DNA of 64,000 nt. It comes from Metellina segmentata. Taxonomy: Eukaryota > Arthropoda > Arachnida > Araneae > Tetragnathidae. The notes under the pieces are model-generated. The model searched no databases and was not told where the DNA came from. It saw only the letters and a program-made list of their open reading frames with translations. The DNA lies in the NCBI GenBank assembly GCA_947359465.1, contig OX375877.1:23137235-23201234 (forward strand), given 5' to 3'. Shown here piece by piece: positions 34,110 to 45,997 of this stretch. How positions within the stretch are numbered: position 1 is the stretch's first letter; the number at the start of each line of letters is the position of its first letter. The position numbers and the translations under genes are program-made.

Positions 34110-34984
34110 TTTTTTCTCCCACCTCCACCCGACATGGCACGGGCTTGTCACAAGTTCGCATAAAATTCGGACTACCTGAGGTATCGATCTTGTGTAAAAT
34201 TTTTTCGTATACTTCAAATCCGTTGAAATTTTCACTCAATCACGAAGACAGAAAACCTCAAATAGTTCTTTTTGTGTTTGAAATGAATATCTTCGTCAAA
34301 TGCGGCCAAATTCGTCTTGCGAAAACATAGAAGTTACAATTGAGAAATTGATTTCTTTTGAAAGAATATCACATTTGAGGTGTTGATATGGTGTCTTTGC
34401 GACCAACCGGTATAGTGGTTAAGGTGTTGGCCTCTGGATCGGAAGGTTCCGGGGTCAGGGCGTGGATGTAATTGTGCTGTGTTAGTTAGGGGTAATGATG
34501 GTCACCCATTTAGTGCTCCTTCACAAGTGGCCATCGCTTCCGATCTTGTAGTGGGCATGTGATTAATAATCGAATGCCCGCGGGGAATTAAAATTTTTTT
34601 TTAAATCAATCTATAACGATCGAGAAGATTGAAACATGGACTAAAGAATAAAAAAGAAATACAAATGCCAGTCAAGAATTTTTATTTGTTTTGTTTCGCT
34701 TCGCTAGAATCGTTTGTGCTCAGGAAATAAAAGGAAAGAAAATAAATTTAGAATATGTGATCTTCTTCTAATATGTGATCTTCGCCATTCTAAGAAACAA
34801 ATAATAAATAAATGCCGATAGATTACAAAATGTTCTAAATTAAATTTTAAAATAATGGCTTCACACACAAAATTCGCATCAAATTAGGAATATGTGTGAC
34901 AAATTTCAAGACAAAAAATGGTATAGATCGTCTGAAAACACAGAAATATACACACGCAAACACTTCCTTTTATAAAAGTAGGGA
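34110..34984 (-). mobile_element. Helitron (family A) fragment carrying a SINE
   Basis: On the minus strand the 5' end TCCCTACTTTTATAAAAGG at 34984 matches family A. Farther in, near 34205-34235, aaatccgttgaaatttt (inverted) is the characteristic family A stretch. The 3' end is not seen; the sequence runs into the Tc1 right terminus at 34107. The SINE at 34400-34592 splits it. Confidence 0.6.
34400..34592 (+). mobile_element. SINE with family 1 head but a different body
   Basis: It starts GACCAACCGGTATAGTGG and carries a tRNA-like head almost identical to the 11395-11727 SINE through ggatcggaaggttcc. The body (tgctgtgttagttaggggta, ccatcgcttccgatcttgta) is unrelated to the family 1 body. It ends in a T-rich run after gcggggaattaaaa. 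The B box is altered (TTCCGGGGTCAGGGC). Confidence 0.75.
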
Positions 34985-34992
34985 CTAATGCA

Positions 34993-35640
34993 TCAGTTTC
35001 TGGTTCTATTGAAGTTGTTGCAATTCTAACGAGTTCTCAAGGTGTTCGTCTGAAAATTGTGACTAATTTACTCTTCATGTGCTTCATCCTTGAAATACAT
35101 AGTTGTTTACAAATGCACGTATGGCCAAAAAGCGCTGACATGAGTGAGAAGCGAGGGATATTTTTATCTAGGGAAAATAGGGAAATATCTTATAATAATA
35201 ATTAAAAGTATTCCACATTTTGGGATGCATTAATAATTATCCAAGACCGTGGGTAAGACATTCTTCTTTAGATGTTCGATCGTAGAAAATGGAAAGAAAT
35301 CGTAACGTGAAGGGACAAAAGTAGGAACTCAGGTTCGGTCTGGAATTGACCTTTGACCTTTTCTTAATCAAGCCCTATCATGGACAGTAGAAGGACAAGA
35401 GAAATGCCGGTATGTAGAGGGATTAAAAGGGATGCGAAACAAGAAGTAACACGTGTTACATATATTTCCTTATGAAACCAGCGATTGTTTTAAGCGTTAC
35501 ATGTAATTATATTCTCAGACTTAAACAAAAAAGGATTGTGGTTTGCTGAAATTGAAGAATTAATGGTTTCATTGTTTTCCATTACCAAAAAATCTGTTTT
35601 ATTTATCTTTAAAACGTTATTATATCCCACTCATCTTACC
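34993..35640. other. Intron sequence, no feature seen
   Basis: AT-rich, within the intron of the plus-strand gene; short open frames only. Confidence 0.4.
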
Positions 35641-35645
35641 CATAT

Positions 35646-35858
35646 CCCCCTTAATGGTTGTCTCGACCAAGTGTATCTCGTCATTAGCAAAACTGACCAC
35701 ATCAGATGGTCTATGACGAGACTACAAGACTGTCCTCATCTTGATCTCGTCACTAACAAAAAAAATTGTCAACCTCTTGATTAAACGAGAAGTCTTGTTA
35801 GCAAAATTGGTCAGATCTCGATGGACGAGATAGCTCATCGTAACCACTTGGAGGGTTA
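35646..35858. mobile_element. GACGAGAT-type foldback MITE, copy 1
   Basis: The right end (gagatagctcatcgtaacca, then cttggagggttaa) is approximately the inverse of the left end (ttaatggttgtctcgacca). The interior repeats the words ctcgtcattagcaaaactga and tgatctcgtcactaac in both directions. The same element recurs at 45998, 49192 and 57091. Confidence 0.55.
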
Positions 35859-35957
35859 ACGAAAGCAGTGTTGTCAAAACAGATCAACTGAGGCATTCCG
35901 CTGTCACGTATTTTGAACACGAAACAAATTATCCCAAATTTTTGGTAATATCTGTCT

Positions 35958-36434
35958 TCTTTACTATTATAAAAGGAAGTGTTGCGCAGTGTCCTGACGA
36001 ATCTATGGCACTTCCAATAATGCAATTTGGCACACAGGTAGTCCGAATTCTTTTGCGATTTTTGTATATCGCGCCCGAATTTTAAAATTTTATCTGGAAC
36101 ATTTTAAAATTAATTAATTAGCTTTTTTCATACACAATTCTTTCTTCCCTCCGAAATGTGACGTCAGAAAGATTTTGCGATTTTGGAACGCTGACGTCAC
36201 AAGCGTTTTTCGTCCGAATTGCCTCAGAAACCATACCAAGTTTTCCGATTCTAGCGTGTTTTGATTACGTTGTTGATAATAGTTACCTCGAGGTCATCAC
36301 GGAGCCCCGTGGAGTTCGTTTGCGAAGCAAACCAAATGGAAATACGTAGCAATCCCCGGGGGTTGGAGCCGTCATAAGTGACCCCACTAAAATAACTGTC
36401 ACGGTAAATAAGGTGCTGGCCAAGCAGTGACTAG
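35958..36434 (+). mobile_element. Short Helitron (family A)
   Basis: The left end TCTTTACTATTATAAAAGG and the subterminal cacacaggtagtccgaatt match family A. The right end is GCCAAGCAGTGA-CTAG|T. It also contains the GTTTGCGAAGCAAAC hairpin and a degraded acgtagcaatcc hairpin, features of the element at 1620-3489, so it mixes family traits. Confidence 0.7.
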
Positions 36435-36474
36435 TCTGTCCTAAAATAGCTATTAATAAGCAGTCATGTATGGG

Positions 36475-36640
36475 TAGTTGGTTTTTATGGTGTAAGGATC
36501 ACATTTGACCGAGCTGTGCCAAACACAAAACAAATAATAGGAATCCGTAGAGATAAAGTTTTACTAACATAAAAGAGGGAAATACACCTATAAAAATAGC
36601 AGGAATCGAAAATGAAGGTCGTCAAATATAAGACATCTCA
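36475..36640 (-). mobile_element. SINE family 2 fragment
   Basis: Family words agttggtttttatggtgtaa, gaccgagctgtgccaaacac and aaagttttactaacat are in the right order; the head is largely lost beyond agcaggaatcgaaaat. Confidence 0.55.
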
Positions 36641-36837
36641 ATGAGACCATAGACGCTTTATCCGCGCGTTATATAATCTCTTTTTGTTATGACAGATATG
36701 CTAAAAAATGCGGTTAAGCTTCATTGTAGGGAAGAAAGTTTAAGTTAAAAAAAAACCGTTTATGATTAATAAGAAAAGATGCAGCCATTTGCATAGCTAA
36801 AATCTGTGTGGGATTTTTTCATACTAGACGGTGGTTG

Positions 36838-36930
36838 GTAGGAAGGTAGTTTAATTTACGTCACTCTGGAACAACACCATGGGCTATTTGCCCTGGGATC
36901 AAACGTCTGGAATGCCCCAACTGTAGAGTT
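36838..36930 (-). mobile_element. SINE family 1 fragment
   Basis: Matches the distal end of the family: tttacgtcactctggaacaa, caccatgggctatttg and gggatcaaa. Head and most of the body are missing. Confidence 0.5.
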
Positions 36931-37067
36931 TAAGGGGAGGGGATTTAATTTCCCCATATAAATACATACATCATGTTACGTACATTGATTATATCTCTCA
37001 GCCTCTCCCAAGAAAATGTTTGGTTATATGCCTTTTCTTCTGTGTAAATTTTAATATCATTACGTAG

Positions 37068-37313
37068 GACCGAATTGACGATGAGGACACTGAATCTAAA
37101 CCACCTGAAATATGTTACGAGTCCTTGGACGATGGTAGAATATGCCAATTATTAAATTCAGTCTTGGACAATTCCTCAGAAGACATATCCCTGGAAAAAG
37201 TTGGTCAAATGCGCAATTTACGGATTGATGACTGTCAAGAAGATCCTGATTTTGACAAGCAAATAAGTCCACTTCTGAGTGATGAAGACACTTGTAGAAA
37301 AGAAAATTTGTAA
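37068..37313 (+). CDS. Terminal (or penultimate) exon of the unrecognised protein
   Basis: The acceptor attacgtag is followed by an 82-codon frame in phase 0 that joins the exon at 31568-32097 without a frame change. It encodes DRIDDEDTESKPPEICYESL and continues to ISPLLSDEDTC-RKENL before TAA. The segment is very acidic and serine-rich, typical of a disordered C-terminal tail with possible casein-kinase sites. The stop overlaps the sequence TTT|gtaaga, which would also be a fair splice donor, so the exon may continue. No poly(A) signal is close downstream. Function unknown. Confidence 0.65.
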   Translation, partial: DRIDDEDTESKPPEICYESLDDGRICQLLNSVLDNSSEDISLEKVGQMRNLRIDDCQEDPDFDKQISPLLSDEDTCRKENL

Positions 37314-38400
37314 GAAAAAATTTCCATTTCATAAAGGACAGTGGACTTTTCAAAACAAACTTTTGCAGTTGTTATCCAATGAGGAATCATTTCTGTGTTT
37401 TATTAATAGAATGATCGTCAAAATGTTCAAAAATGACACTTAAAACCCATAAAATGGACTTAATTAAAATTTTAAGTTTTAAATTACCAAAAAGTACGGC
37501 AAAAGCATATGACCTCAAAACGCTACGTTGACGTCATTGTGCACCACGATGTAATGTTTATGTTTGTCTAGCGTGTTGAAATTTAATATTGCTTGCTCTA
37601 TTAATTTGTAAACAATCGATTAAAATTTCTTTCTTGCTATTTCAACGTCGCTATATAAGTAAACAAACCGTCATAGTGCACAGTGACGTCACAAGAAGCG
37701 GAGTAGGAAAACTAGCGTTTTTGAGAGGAAGTAAATAGTGCGAACTTAAATTTTTTTTTTATTTTACCTTTTCGGGCTATAAAAGTAAAAAAGAAATATA
37801 CTTTCCATTATATTTTTCCATTTTCTATATTATAAAAATATAAACAAAAAACGTGCACATTCCTCATTGTTAAAAAATTGTGGACTGTTTTCTTCTAAAA
37901 TTTTTATATGGCTATCAGAGCAAGAGTGGCCTAACCCACAATATCCCGAAAATTTTATTATGACCTTTAATTACGACATTTTACTTTTTTTAATGCACAG
38001 GTTGAAGTCTAAAATTACCAAATAACTTAATTATCGATCACTGATAAATACATTTTCAGATTTTTAAACCATATTGTAGATAAATAAAAATATATAAAAA
38101 AGGGGAGCAAGAAAATCACGTTTTTCTCTATTTATTATGTAGGTGGGTTGGGCCATTCTTGCTCTGACGGCCTCATATATAATATTTGGTAAAAATATTA
38201 AGTTTGAGGAAGTTATTACATAAAATGTAGTAAAACATTTTGACGAATTAGCAAAAATTGATAGCTCCCGTGCGTATTAATTTTCCTTGTTTAGCAAATT
38301 TTGTAATTCACGTGATAATTTGTACACTTATAAATAAAATTAACTAAGTAGTGTATCAATTGTAAAGTCAAAAATGTCTAATGTCTAAAAGAATTAATGG
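37314..38400. other. AT-rich sequence downstream of the exon, no feature seen
   Basis: No AATAAA near the stop and no recognisable element ends. Confidence 0.4.
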
Positions 38401-38404
38401 TATG

Positions 38405-38531
38405 GTGAGGTAATTTTAATTAATTTCGTACTAGAGCAACACAATGGGCTATTGATGACGGTCCGGTATCAATCCCCTAAGGGAAAGATCCGATGACAAC
38501 ACCACGTAATATTGAACCACTGTCAGATGAC
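38405..38531 (-). mobile_element. SINE family 1 fragment cut by a DNA transposon
   Basis: Close to the family (actagagcaacacaatgggc, tattgatgacggtccgg, gggaaagatccgatgacaac, ccactgtcagatgacg). The match stops at gatgacg, where the sequence of the 38.5-40.3 kb transposon begins. Confidence 0.7.
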
Positions 38532-40330
38532 GTTAAAATATCTAAAATTTTACAAAAAAATTTGTTTACAAAAAAGTGAATTTTCATGCAAAGGCATAAA
38601 AACATTACAATTTTCAAAGACTTTTCCAGATTTTGCTTTTTGTATTTTTCATTTTGTACATTAAAAAGACTTTAGTTAGAAGTATTTTCAAAAGTAAATT
38701 CAACATCATTCAAATTCAAAATGAAGGAATTAGGGGTAAAGAAGAGGATGACAGTAGTAAAAATGGCAACAAATAGTGTTAAAATGTATTTTATTAACTA
38801 TAGTGTTGAATTATACATCCTTACATTATTGTTATTTAAATTTTTAAATTAAGCGGTAATTACATATTAAGGTCTTAGATATTGTAGCTTTTGAAGAATC
38901 CAGAAAAATTTGCTCACATTCAGATACAACTTGTAAAAGACACTGCTGTTGTTCTGTCTTTTGTCAAAGAGGAATTTTAAGTATTTAATTAATTTTACTG
39001 CTCTCTCAGCAGTGTCATAACAACCCTTAAATCCTTCACTATTTTTTTAGCTTTTAAATAATGTTGATTTTCACACCATACATCGGGATCAGTATTTAAA
39101 AAATTTGTATCGATTTCAAATCTGTTTAAAAAATTTAGAGTTTGAGGAGAAATAAAATAATTAACTTCTTTGTTCAATAAATGAACAACTTGTTGAAAAT
39201 TGAGTTTTGGTTTTTACATCCTATCATCACAATCATCTTCATCATTTTTTACTTCGGACCTTAATTTTTCAACCATGCTTGTTTTGGCATTTGTTCCCAA
39301 AGTGTTATCGAAAAATGAAAATGCAACTTGCTCCTAGTTGAGATACCACAGATGGTTTATTATTTTAGACAGTGCCTTGTCTGCAACCTCCTTATCCACT
39401 TTCCTGTATTGAACTAAAGATTTTAATAATTGTAGGTCTAGGTTGGGGCCAAAGTGGGTTTGTGGGCTTTGATCCATGCTTTTACATAAATATTGATTAC
39501 AATTAAACAAATATCTTCAATACCTTTTCTCTCAAAATCAGTTAACAAAAATTGATCCCTGAACAGATACATTTTGAGAGAAAAATGGCCTTTGCCATCC
39601 ATCTGGCGTGATGAATAGCACCAGGTACTCTAAAAGTAATGTCTTTTTGAGGAAGACGCCCCAAATGAACTAAGCAAACTTTGATGAATTATTTATAAAC
39701 ATTCCTGGGCTGTCGGTTTTTTAGTTGTTCAAGAAGAAAACTTGAAATTTTGTCTGGATTACTTAGTTTATTTATAATATTTTCATCTTCTTTACCTGTT
39801 TTGTATTTCGTCTTGTCTAGCCTAGACCATCTAGTCTGTAATTTTCGAAAAATATCTAACTGAGGACCAGTGGATGTGCCCCGTTTCGTAATTAAAAACT
39901 GCTTTTAAAATAACTTCTATAATAATGGTGGCGACGTGCTAAATACAGAAAGTTTTTCTCTAATAACTGCTCTAGCAAAACGCAAGTTCCCCTAAGGCGA
40001 CCAGTATTTACTGCTGCGGTATCAAAACACATTGCCTGGATTTTCACAAATGCCCCCCCCCCACACACACACTGCTCAACTGCTGATAATACAGCTTTTG
40101 CCTGAATTATCCCCGTACTATTGTCAAGGATTGGAACACCTATCAACTATTCTTCATTCGCCACAGGTATTCAAAATCGCTATCCGCTCTACATTTTCTT
40201 TATTTAACAAATCTGGAAGCAATTTCCCATACCAGTGCACAACATCTCCCTCTAAATCGGAACTTCTAAATCTATTTTTGATGAAATCAGTTCTTTGTTG
40301 TTGGAATTGCTGTCTGCGGAGTCGTATGAC
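38532..40330 (-). mobile_element. DNA transposon remnant, minus-strand copy
   Basis: It holds the transposase pseudogene at 38880-40146 and about 350 bp of sequence 3' of that gene. The outer end is not sharply defined. Its 3' region is inverted relative to the copy at 40333-41640. Confidence 0.6.
38880..40146 (-). pseudogene. Transposase pseudogene of an unassigned DNA transposon family
   Basis: Minus-strand pieces in order: FVKIQAMCFDTAAVNTGRLR with CVLLEQLLEKNFLYLARRHH, then broken frames including a KGIEDICLIVINIYVKAWIK segment, then KEVNYFISPQTLNFLNRFEI through NTDPDVWCENQHYLKAKKIV to KDLRVV. It ends near a SSKATISK-like tail. The CFDT...NTG and L(A)xRHH motifs look like the core of a DDE-type transposase that I remember from aphid and Hydra genomes but cannot name. 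At least several frameshifts and stops break it. Confidence 0.65.
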
Positions 40331-40332
40331 AC

Positions 40333-41640
40333 CTGAAAAAGGCTAAATACCACTCAGAAGTTGTATCTGAAGTACTTTTACAAGTTGTATCTGAATGTAG
40401 GCACATTTTTCAAGATTCTTCAAAAGCTACAATATCTAAGACATAACCACCTTAATTTGTATATTTAAATAATAATAATGTAATCTATATATATAAAACA
40501 CTAACGTACGTGGACCCGAAATCGACGTTATTTGTGTATCGTCGAATGGCAACAATCAACGTAAATAAAATAACCCAGATATTCTATGCAAATCTTGCTG
40601 TTTGAAATTGAATTCTTGCTGTTTTTAAATAGCCGAGGTCAATTTCTATGCAAAGTAAGGAATTAAATTGTAAAAATTTATGTTTGAACTGACTTTTTAT
40701 TTCTTACTTTGATGTAAAAGTAATTTAAACGTAATTTTGCTACCCGGTATCTGGCCACTTCAGAATTAATGTTTGCTTTTTTAATTTGATTTAGAATTCC
40801 GTGTTTGCGTATTTGAGTTGACTGCGAGATGTTGTGGACATATTTGAGGATTCCCAAGTATTATAAATATGTATTTTTTTTTGTTAATAAATCATTATTG
40901 TCTTTGTCAATATCGTTGAAAAGTCTTTTGTCGCATTATTCTATTTCACAATATATTCAGGAAATCGAAATTCAACAAGTTTGAATAGATACGTACGTAT
41001 TTTTTTTCTTCGGAATTTTGCATTTTTTCAAGGATTGGAATTTTATTTTTGTTTGCATTATGTGTTCTGGTATATTACCTATTGTAGAAATATTATTTAG
41101 GGTTAGATTTTAATGATATGTCTATTTCCTGCAAACTATCACTAGACATGTATAATTTTGTAGCGGTATATGTATATTTCGACCAACTTTCCTTAAATAT
41201 TTGATTGAATACGCTCGCAATGATTTGAAGAATTGTTTCATAAAAATAAATAAAATATACAAATCAAAACATGCTTGATTACGGTGCGTAAAAAAGTTTA
41301 AAAAAAGCACTATTACACACCGCCGAGCGCTAGCCGGCGCAGCCCGGCTAGTTATGTATAATTCAACACTATAATTAATAAAATACATTTTAACACTATT
41401 TGTTGCCATTTTTACTCCTCTCTTTACCTTTAATTCCTTCATTTTGAATTTGCATGTTGTTGAATTTACTTTTGAAAATACCTCTAACTAAAGTCTTTTT
41501 AATGTACAAAATGAAAAATGCAAAAAACAAAATCTGGAAAACAGATGTCTTTGAATATTGTAATGTTTTAAGGCCTTTGCATAAAAATTCAATTTTGAAA
41601 ATATCCACTACAACCTGACCTGAAAAATGCTAAATACCAC
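40333..41640 (+). mobile_element. Inverted 3' part of the same transposon, split by a Helitron
   Basis: Sequence around 40385-40470 and 41352-41600 is the inverted counterpart of 38570-38950. It includes gctacaatatctaagacata, gttgaatttacttttgaaaa and ttttaatgtacaaaatgaaa. The Helitron at 40484-41351 sits between the two pieces. A cctgaaaaaggctaaatacc motif occurs near both outer edges (40333 and 41622). Confidence 0.7.
40484..41351 (+). mobile_element. Non-autonomous Helitron (family D)
   Basis: The 5' end is A|TCTATATATATAAAACAC and the 3' end is CTAGCCGG-CGCA-GCCCGGCTAG|T, a strong terminal hairpin with CTAG. The flanks rejoin to give sequence continuous with the inverted copy near 38830. 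It is 868 bp, has no coding content, and shares an internal gtatttgagttgactg stretch with the element at 1620-3489. Confidence 0.88.
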
Positions 41641-42051
41641 TTTATCAGCTTTAGAAAAAAAAGTGGATGAGATAAACTTTCAAATCCTATGACTACAATT
41701 TCCTATGAAATGAGACAAGAACCAGGTTTATAGAACGAATGGTTTCGATTTTAAGGAGTAAAAACTACGATGTTTTGCTAAAAATCGCTGTTTTCTTAAT
41801 TTTAACCTCAGTGAGGCACGGGTCAATATTATCAGGTTGAGCTGAAACTTAGCCAATCACATTTTCTAATCTATTCGCAACTTTTAGGGGGGGGGGGTGC
41901 CCCGGTAGAAATTCGAAAATTGATTTTTTGTGACCACCCTATTTCTCACACATAATTGTATGTAGTTTGTTCTGATAAAACAAGATACTCTATTGTGAGA
42001 CAAACAAGTGTGAACTCTCGATACGTTTTGTAGATCTTGTGTTTGTGTCTA
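41641..42051. other. AT-rich intergenic with a G homopolymer
   Basis: No feature seen except a run of nine G at about 41888-41896. Confidence 0.4.
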
Positions 42052-42200
42052 ACTGCTGATTGGTTGGTTTGTGCTTTATGGGGCCAAAAGCCATATTTGA
42101 CAAATGCAAGACAAACATCATCAAGTAATGGACATACATATGCAAGTAAAGTTTTAATGTCACAGAAGAGAGAAATAGATGCATCCAAGGAGGAACTTGT
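42052..42200 (-). mobile_element. SINE family 2 fragment
   Basis: Family words attggttggtttgtgcttta, tggggccaaa, agacaaacatcatcaa and agtaaagttttaatgtcaca are in order. The head is missing or unrecognisable. Confidence 0.55.
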
Positions 42201-42288
42201 GTCGACTGTAACTCAGTTTTTCATTACGGATATTATATTTTTGTGGCTCATCCTTATGTTGCTCGGATCCCTTTTTTATGGTCTACAT

Positions 42289-43261
42289 TCAAGGCCTTAG
42301 CACATAAATATTTTTATATATTTTGAAAGTCATAAATAGGATCGTTGACTTCCATGATCGATACATTTCTTTCAAAAGAGAACTTTCGATCTCAAGAGAA
42401 AACGGACATGGGGTTTTAGCTTTAGCTAACCCTCTCTTTAGCCTCTGCTTTGGAATGGAACACGAACTGGACAACTCCCAAAGGGGTATACAATACCACC
42501 GTACAAAACTCCGGCATTCTGTTTCATCGAAGTTTCGGTAGGTCGGATAGAAGACAATAAAGCAACACTGTCCCATTCGGCTATTAGCTGATGTGGATCG
42601 CCAAACACAGCGTCTCGTGTCCAGTAAGCTTCGGGACAAAGATCCAGGTGTAAACCAACTTATGGGTGCCCACAGGAGCAGAACATCCTCCCTAGTTGAA
42701 AAGACTGGGGTTTCGCCCCTCGCGAAGTTGCAGTCCGAGGCAAACTGGAAGTTCTCTGTCACGCTTGTCATCACATAGGGAGACCGCTTTGTTGGTCTAG
42801 AAATAAATGACACTCCGCCGTTACGTCTAGTTAGTAGGTATTTGTGACCTCCTGAAAGTGGCCGTACTCCCGGCCATGAGAACCATTACAACCCTATTAC
42901 GATTATATGAGCTTGTATTCGCTTGTTGGTGACCACTAAACCGAAAAACTGTGAACTCCACTTCAGTAGCCGTAAGAAAAGGCTACCTTGCTTGTCAAAC
43001 GAGCCGACAATGACTCCCGACATTTTTGAGCTCAGAAGTTTTGCCGAAATGTATCTTACTCTTATTCAGCCGAACAGCTGGAAGTTCAGCGCAAGTTATT
43101 TGTCTGGGTTATTCCTCTTTTACTATACACCTTCGTTAGAAAAGTATTTTAAGTTGGAAGAACATACAGGGATGGAAATTTGTCCGTGCTTGTTTAGATT
43201 TATTATTGGTATTTTTCATGTATTAACCACGAGAAAATATGTTTGTTCTGATCAGGTTTGA
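42289..43261. other. Coding-like region of unknown origin
   Basis: GC content is clearly higher here than on either side. On the minus strand an uninterrupted 174-codon frame runs 42813-42289 (starting MSFISRPTKRSPYVMTSVTE). On the plus strand one frame stays largely open from 42323 to 43261, with a handful of stops between 42542 and 42908, and ends in a long open stretch (42923-43261). One of the two is probably a decayed gene or transposon segment, but I recognise no domain in either. Which strand is real cannot be settled from the sequence alone. Confidence 0.3.
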
Positions 43262-45990
43262 AGTCAAGTATTTTCGTTATAACACGATCATTCCTTTTTG
43301 TAACTTTTATTGAGTGGGTCCTAAAATTTTTAGTTCACCTCACGTTTCTTAATATGTTTTACTATTTTTATAAAGATGTAGTTAAAATTACGATTTATAA
43401 AAATGTCCCACATAAAAGTTTCTCTTTTTTCATTTTTCACTTTTCAACTTTAACAGTCCTTCCTGCTGCTCCACTGCGACGTTAATTAATTACCTACGAA
43501 AAGTCAACTTTATTTCAACAACGCATCGAAATAGTATAGTAATTTTTAAAGTTTTGCTAAAATATTTTAATGTAACGGAACCCATGATACGAATGATACG
43601 ACACATAAAAGACGTAAGAACTACAAAAGCCAAGAAATGAAAATTGATCTTTTTGATTTTCTTTTTTGCATTCTATCTTATCACCTTTGATAGTTTAAAG
43701 TCTAAATATCATTGTTTGCACCAGATCTTTGGTCAAGCTGGAACCCATTTTATTCTATTATTAAAGACAGATTTTCAATGGATTTCCCAAAATTTTATGG
43801 CAAAAAATGCGGAATTTTTTCAGTTTTGCTCATAAGGATAATGAGGAGATGCACATCTTTGAAATGATGCATATACGTATATAGGCTTTCAAATTCCAAG
43901 GCGTTTTGGGTAGATAGGTGCGAATTAACGTCGCACTGGAATAACAGAACTTGTCTTTGGCGATGCACAGTGTGCCATATTCGTAATCTAGGACAAAATT
44001 ATTTGCATCAAAAATACACTGGTTTTTGGTGATTATAAGAGGCTGTGAGTGATAAAATACTAGTTTGGTATAGATTTAACGTTTTTAGTAAGTATTTACA
44101 TGCAAAAGTATGCTAAATTAAAATTAATTATCAACTGCTCCATATATTAAATATACTTCAATCAATTATTAATTGTATTTTTTTTTGCAATTATAAAATA
44201 ATATACACCTGCACAATGGTCAGATACATCCATAATAGCTCCATTTAAAAATAAAGATGTATGTAATAGAAAAAAACTACAGGGGAAAACATTTGAAAAA
44301 TCTCAACTACCTAAATAGTCTATTGATGTACTTAAGGGAAAGTTCTACAAAATATTCAACCTTTTTGGAGACATTTGGCTACTTTTAGTTTTATACCTTG
44401 CTCATAAACTTATGATTAGTGGATCTGAGGTGATGACTAATCTATTCATTAAATCCATTCATGTCTTCTTGACATTTTACAGTAAATATATCCCTTATAG
44501 CCTATTGTGTTTATTTCTTGTCTCTTGCACTTTTAAAAGGGAGCAATTACGAGTTGGTAGAATACAAGAAGCAAAATTATTTTTCCATGGACCAGTATTT
44601 TATGTATAGTTTACAGAAATACATAGGAAACTTTCTGAGCCATATGTACCTTGTACTTGCTTCATGCTCAGAAAACTTATCAGTTTTTCTGGAAACCAGA
44701 ATTGATACATTCTAATAGTAGGACTTGGTAGAGCTTGATTACATTAATAACAGTTATTTCAGCTGACCTCTCAGCATTTCTAAGACGAATCTACGAGCGG
44801 TGGGTGTTTCTATCGCTAATATTCCCTGTTTGATGTTTGGTCACATCTATCAAAACAACAAACTTAGATTTAAAGTTACCTTGCACATTATTAACTTCTC
44901 TAGAAGTTAAATCTACTAATTACTTGGTAAAAGAAATGTGATTTAACGACAATGTCTAGTTGATGACGGAGCAGGATTTTGACAAATACTTTTTACCCTC
45001 ATTAGTATAAAGAAAGAAAGGTACGAATACAGTCGAACAAAAAGTGTCATTAGACATGGAATATAGCATACAATAAATAAATGTGCATTTTATTTGCTTA
45101 AGGATTCGTCTTCATTAAGGTATTATTTCCAAACTTTCAAATAGCAATATCTCCCTCTTTTAACGTCATTTTACTTAAAAGGTTTCCTTTATCGAAAATT
45201 TTAAATTTTTGCGCAGATCTGATGATAATTGAACTTAAAGAGAGTTACTTTGAATAGATAATTTTGTTGGAAGACATTAGAGAAAAAAGATGGAAACACG
45301 CATTCAACACTAGCCCAAAATTTCAACCCGCATAACTGATCAGTTTTGACTAAAATAAAAACATTTTGCATGGATTCTAACTATTTTGATCCAGAAAATC
45401 AAAATCTGCTATAAAAAATAAGGTTGTCCTTAAAAAATTAGTTGATAGAAATTTAATATGAAGACGGACCCTCATGCATATGAAATGGTCATTTATTTAA
45501 AGTGGACACTATTCCAAGTCTAATGACACATTTGGCTTGTGTATTGATTCCAGGGACGGGAATAACAATATGTTCGTGTACATTTTTGACAGCAAATCTA
45601 TGTGTAGGAGTGGAAATGTATTCCGAATATTCTTGTTGGAGGAACAGGAGAGGTGTGGGGGGGGGTAAGCTCCCCGATATAGCGAATGGGGTCTTCCCTA
45701 AAGCATTTTACTCCTCCCCAAACAAGAAGTGAAATGACGCATTCGGCTGATTTGGTTGTATCAGTGGTTTCGTCACCTGGAACTACATCATGGCTAGGAA
45801 TGCACCAAAACCCACCTGATTCTAAAATCATATTTTATTAATAGCTAGAGGGACTCTCATTCGTGATTTTCTTCCAAGATGTAAATCTCTTTCATGTCAT
45901 TCCATATTCTGGTTTTTTCTGTCAACATTATGTTTAATTAAAACGTCAACCCAGCGGTTAACATTATACTGTCCAAAAATATTTAATTCA
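43262..45990. other. Intergenic, mostly featureless
   Basis: A possible SINE family 1 scrap lies at 43915-43965 (gtgcgaattaacgtcgcact). A GC-richer patch with a G run lies at about 45640-45830, with open frames on both strands and no recognised product. The remainder is AT-rich. Confidence 0.35.
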
Positions 45991-45997
45991 ATCTAAT

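Noticed and set aside
45502..45831. Overlapping frames of 76 and 77 codons on both strands
   Set aside because: GC-richer patch with a G run; neither product has a recognisable domain, start context or splice signals.
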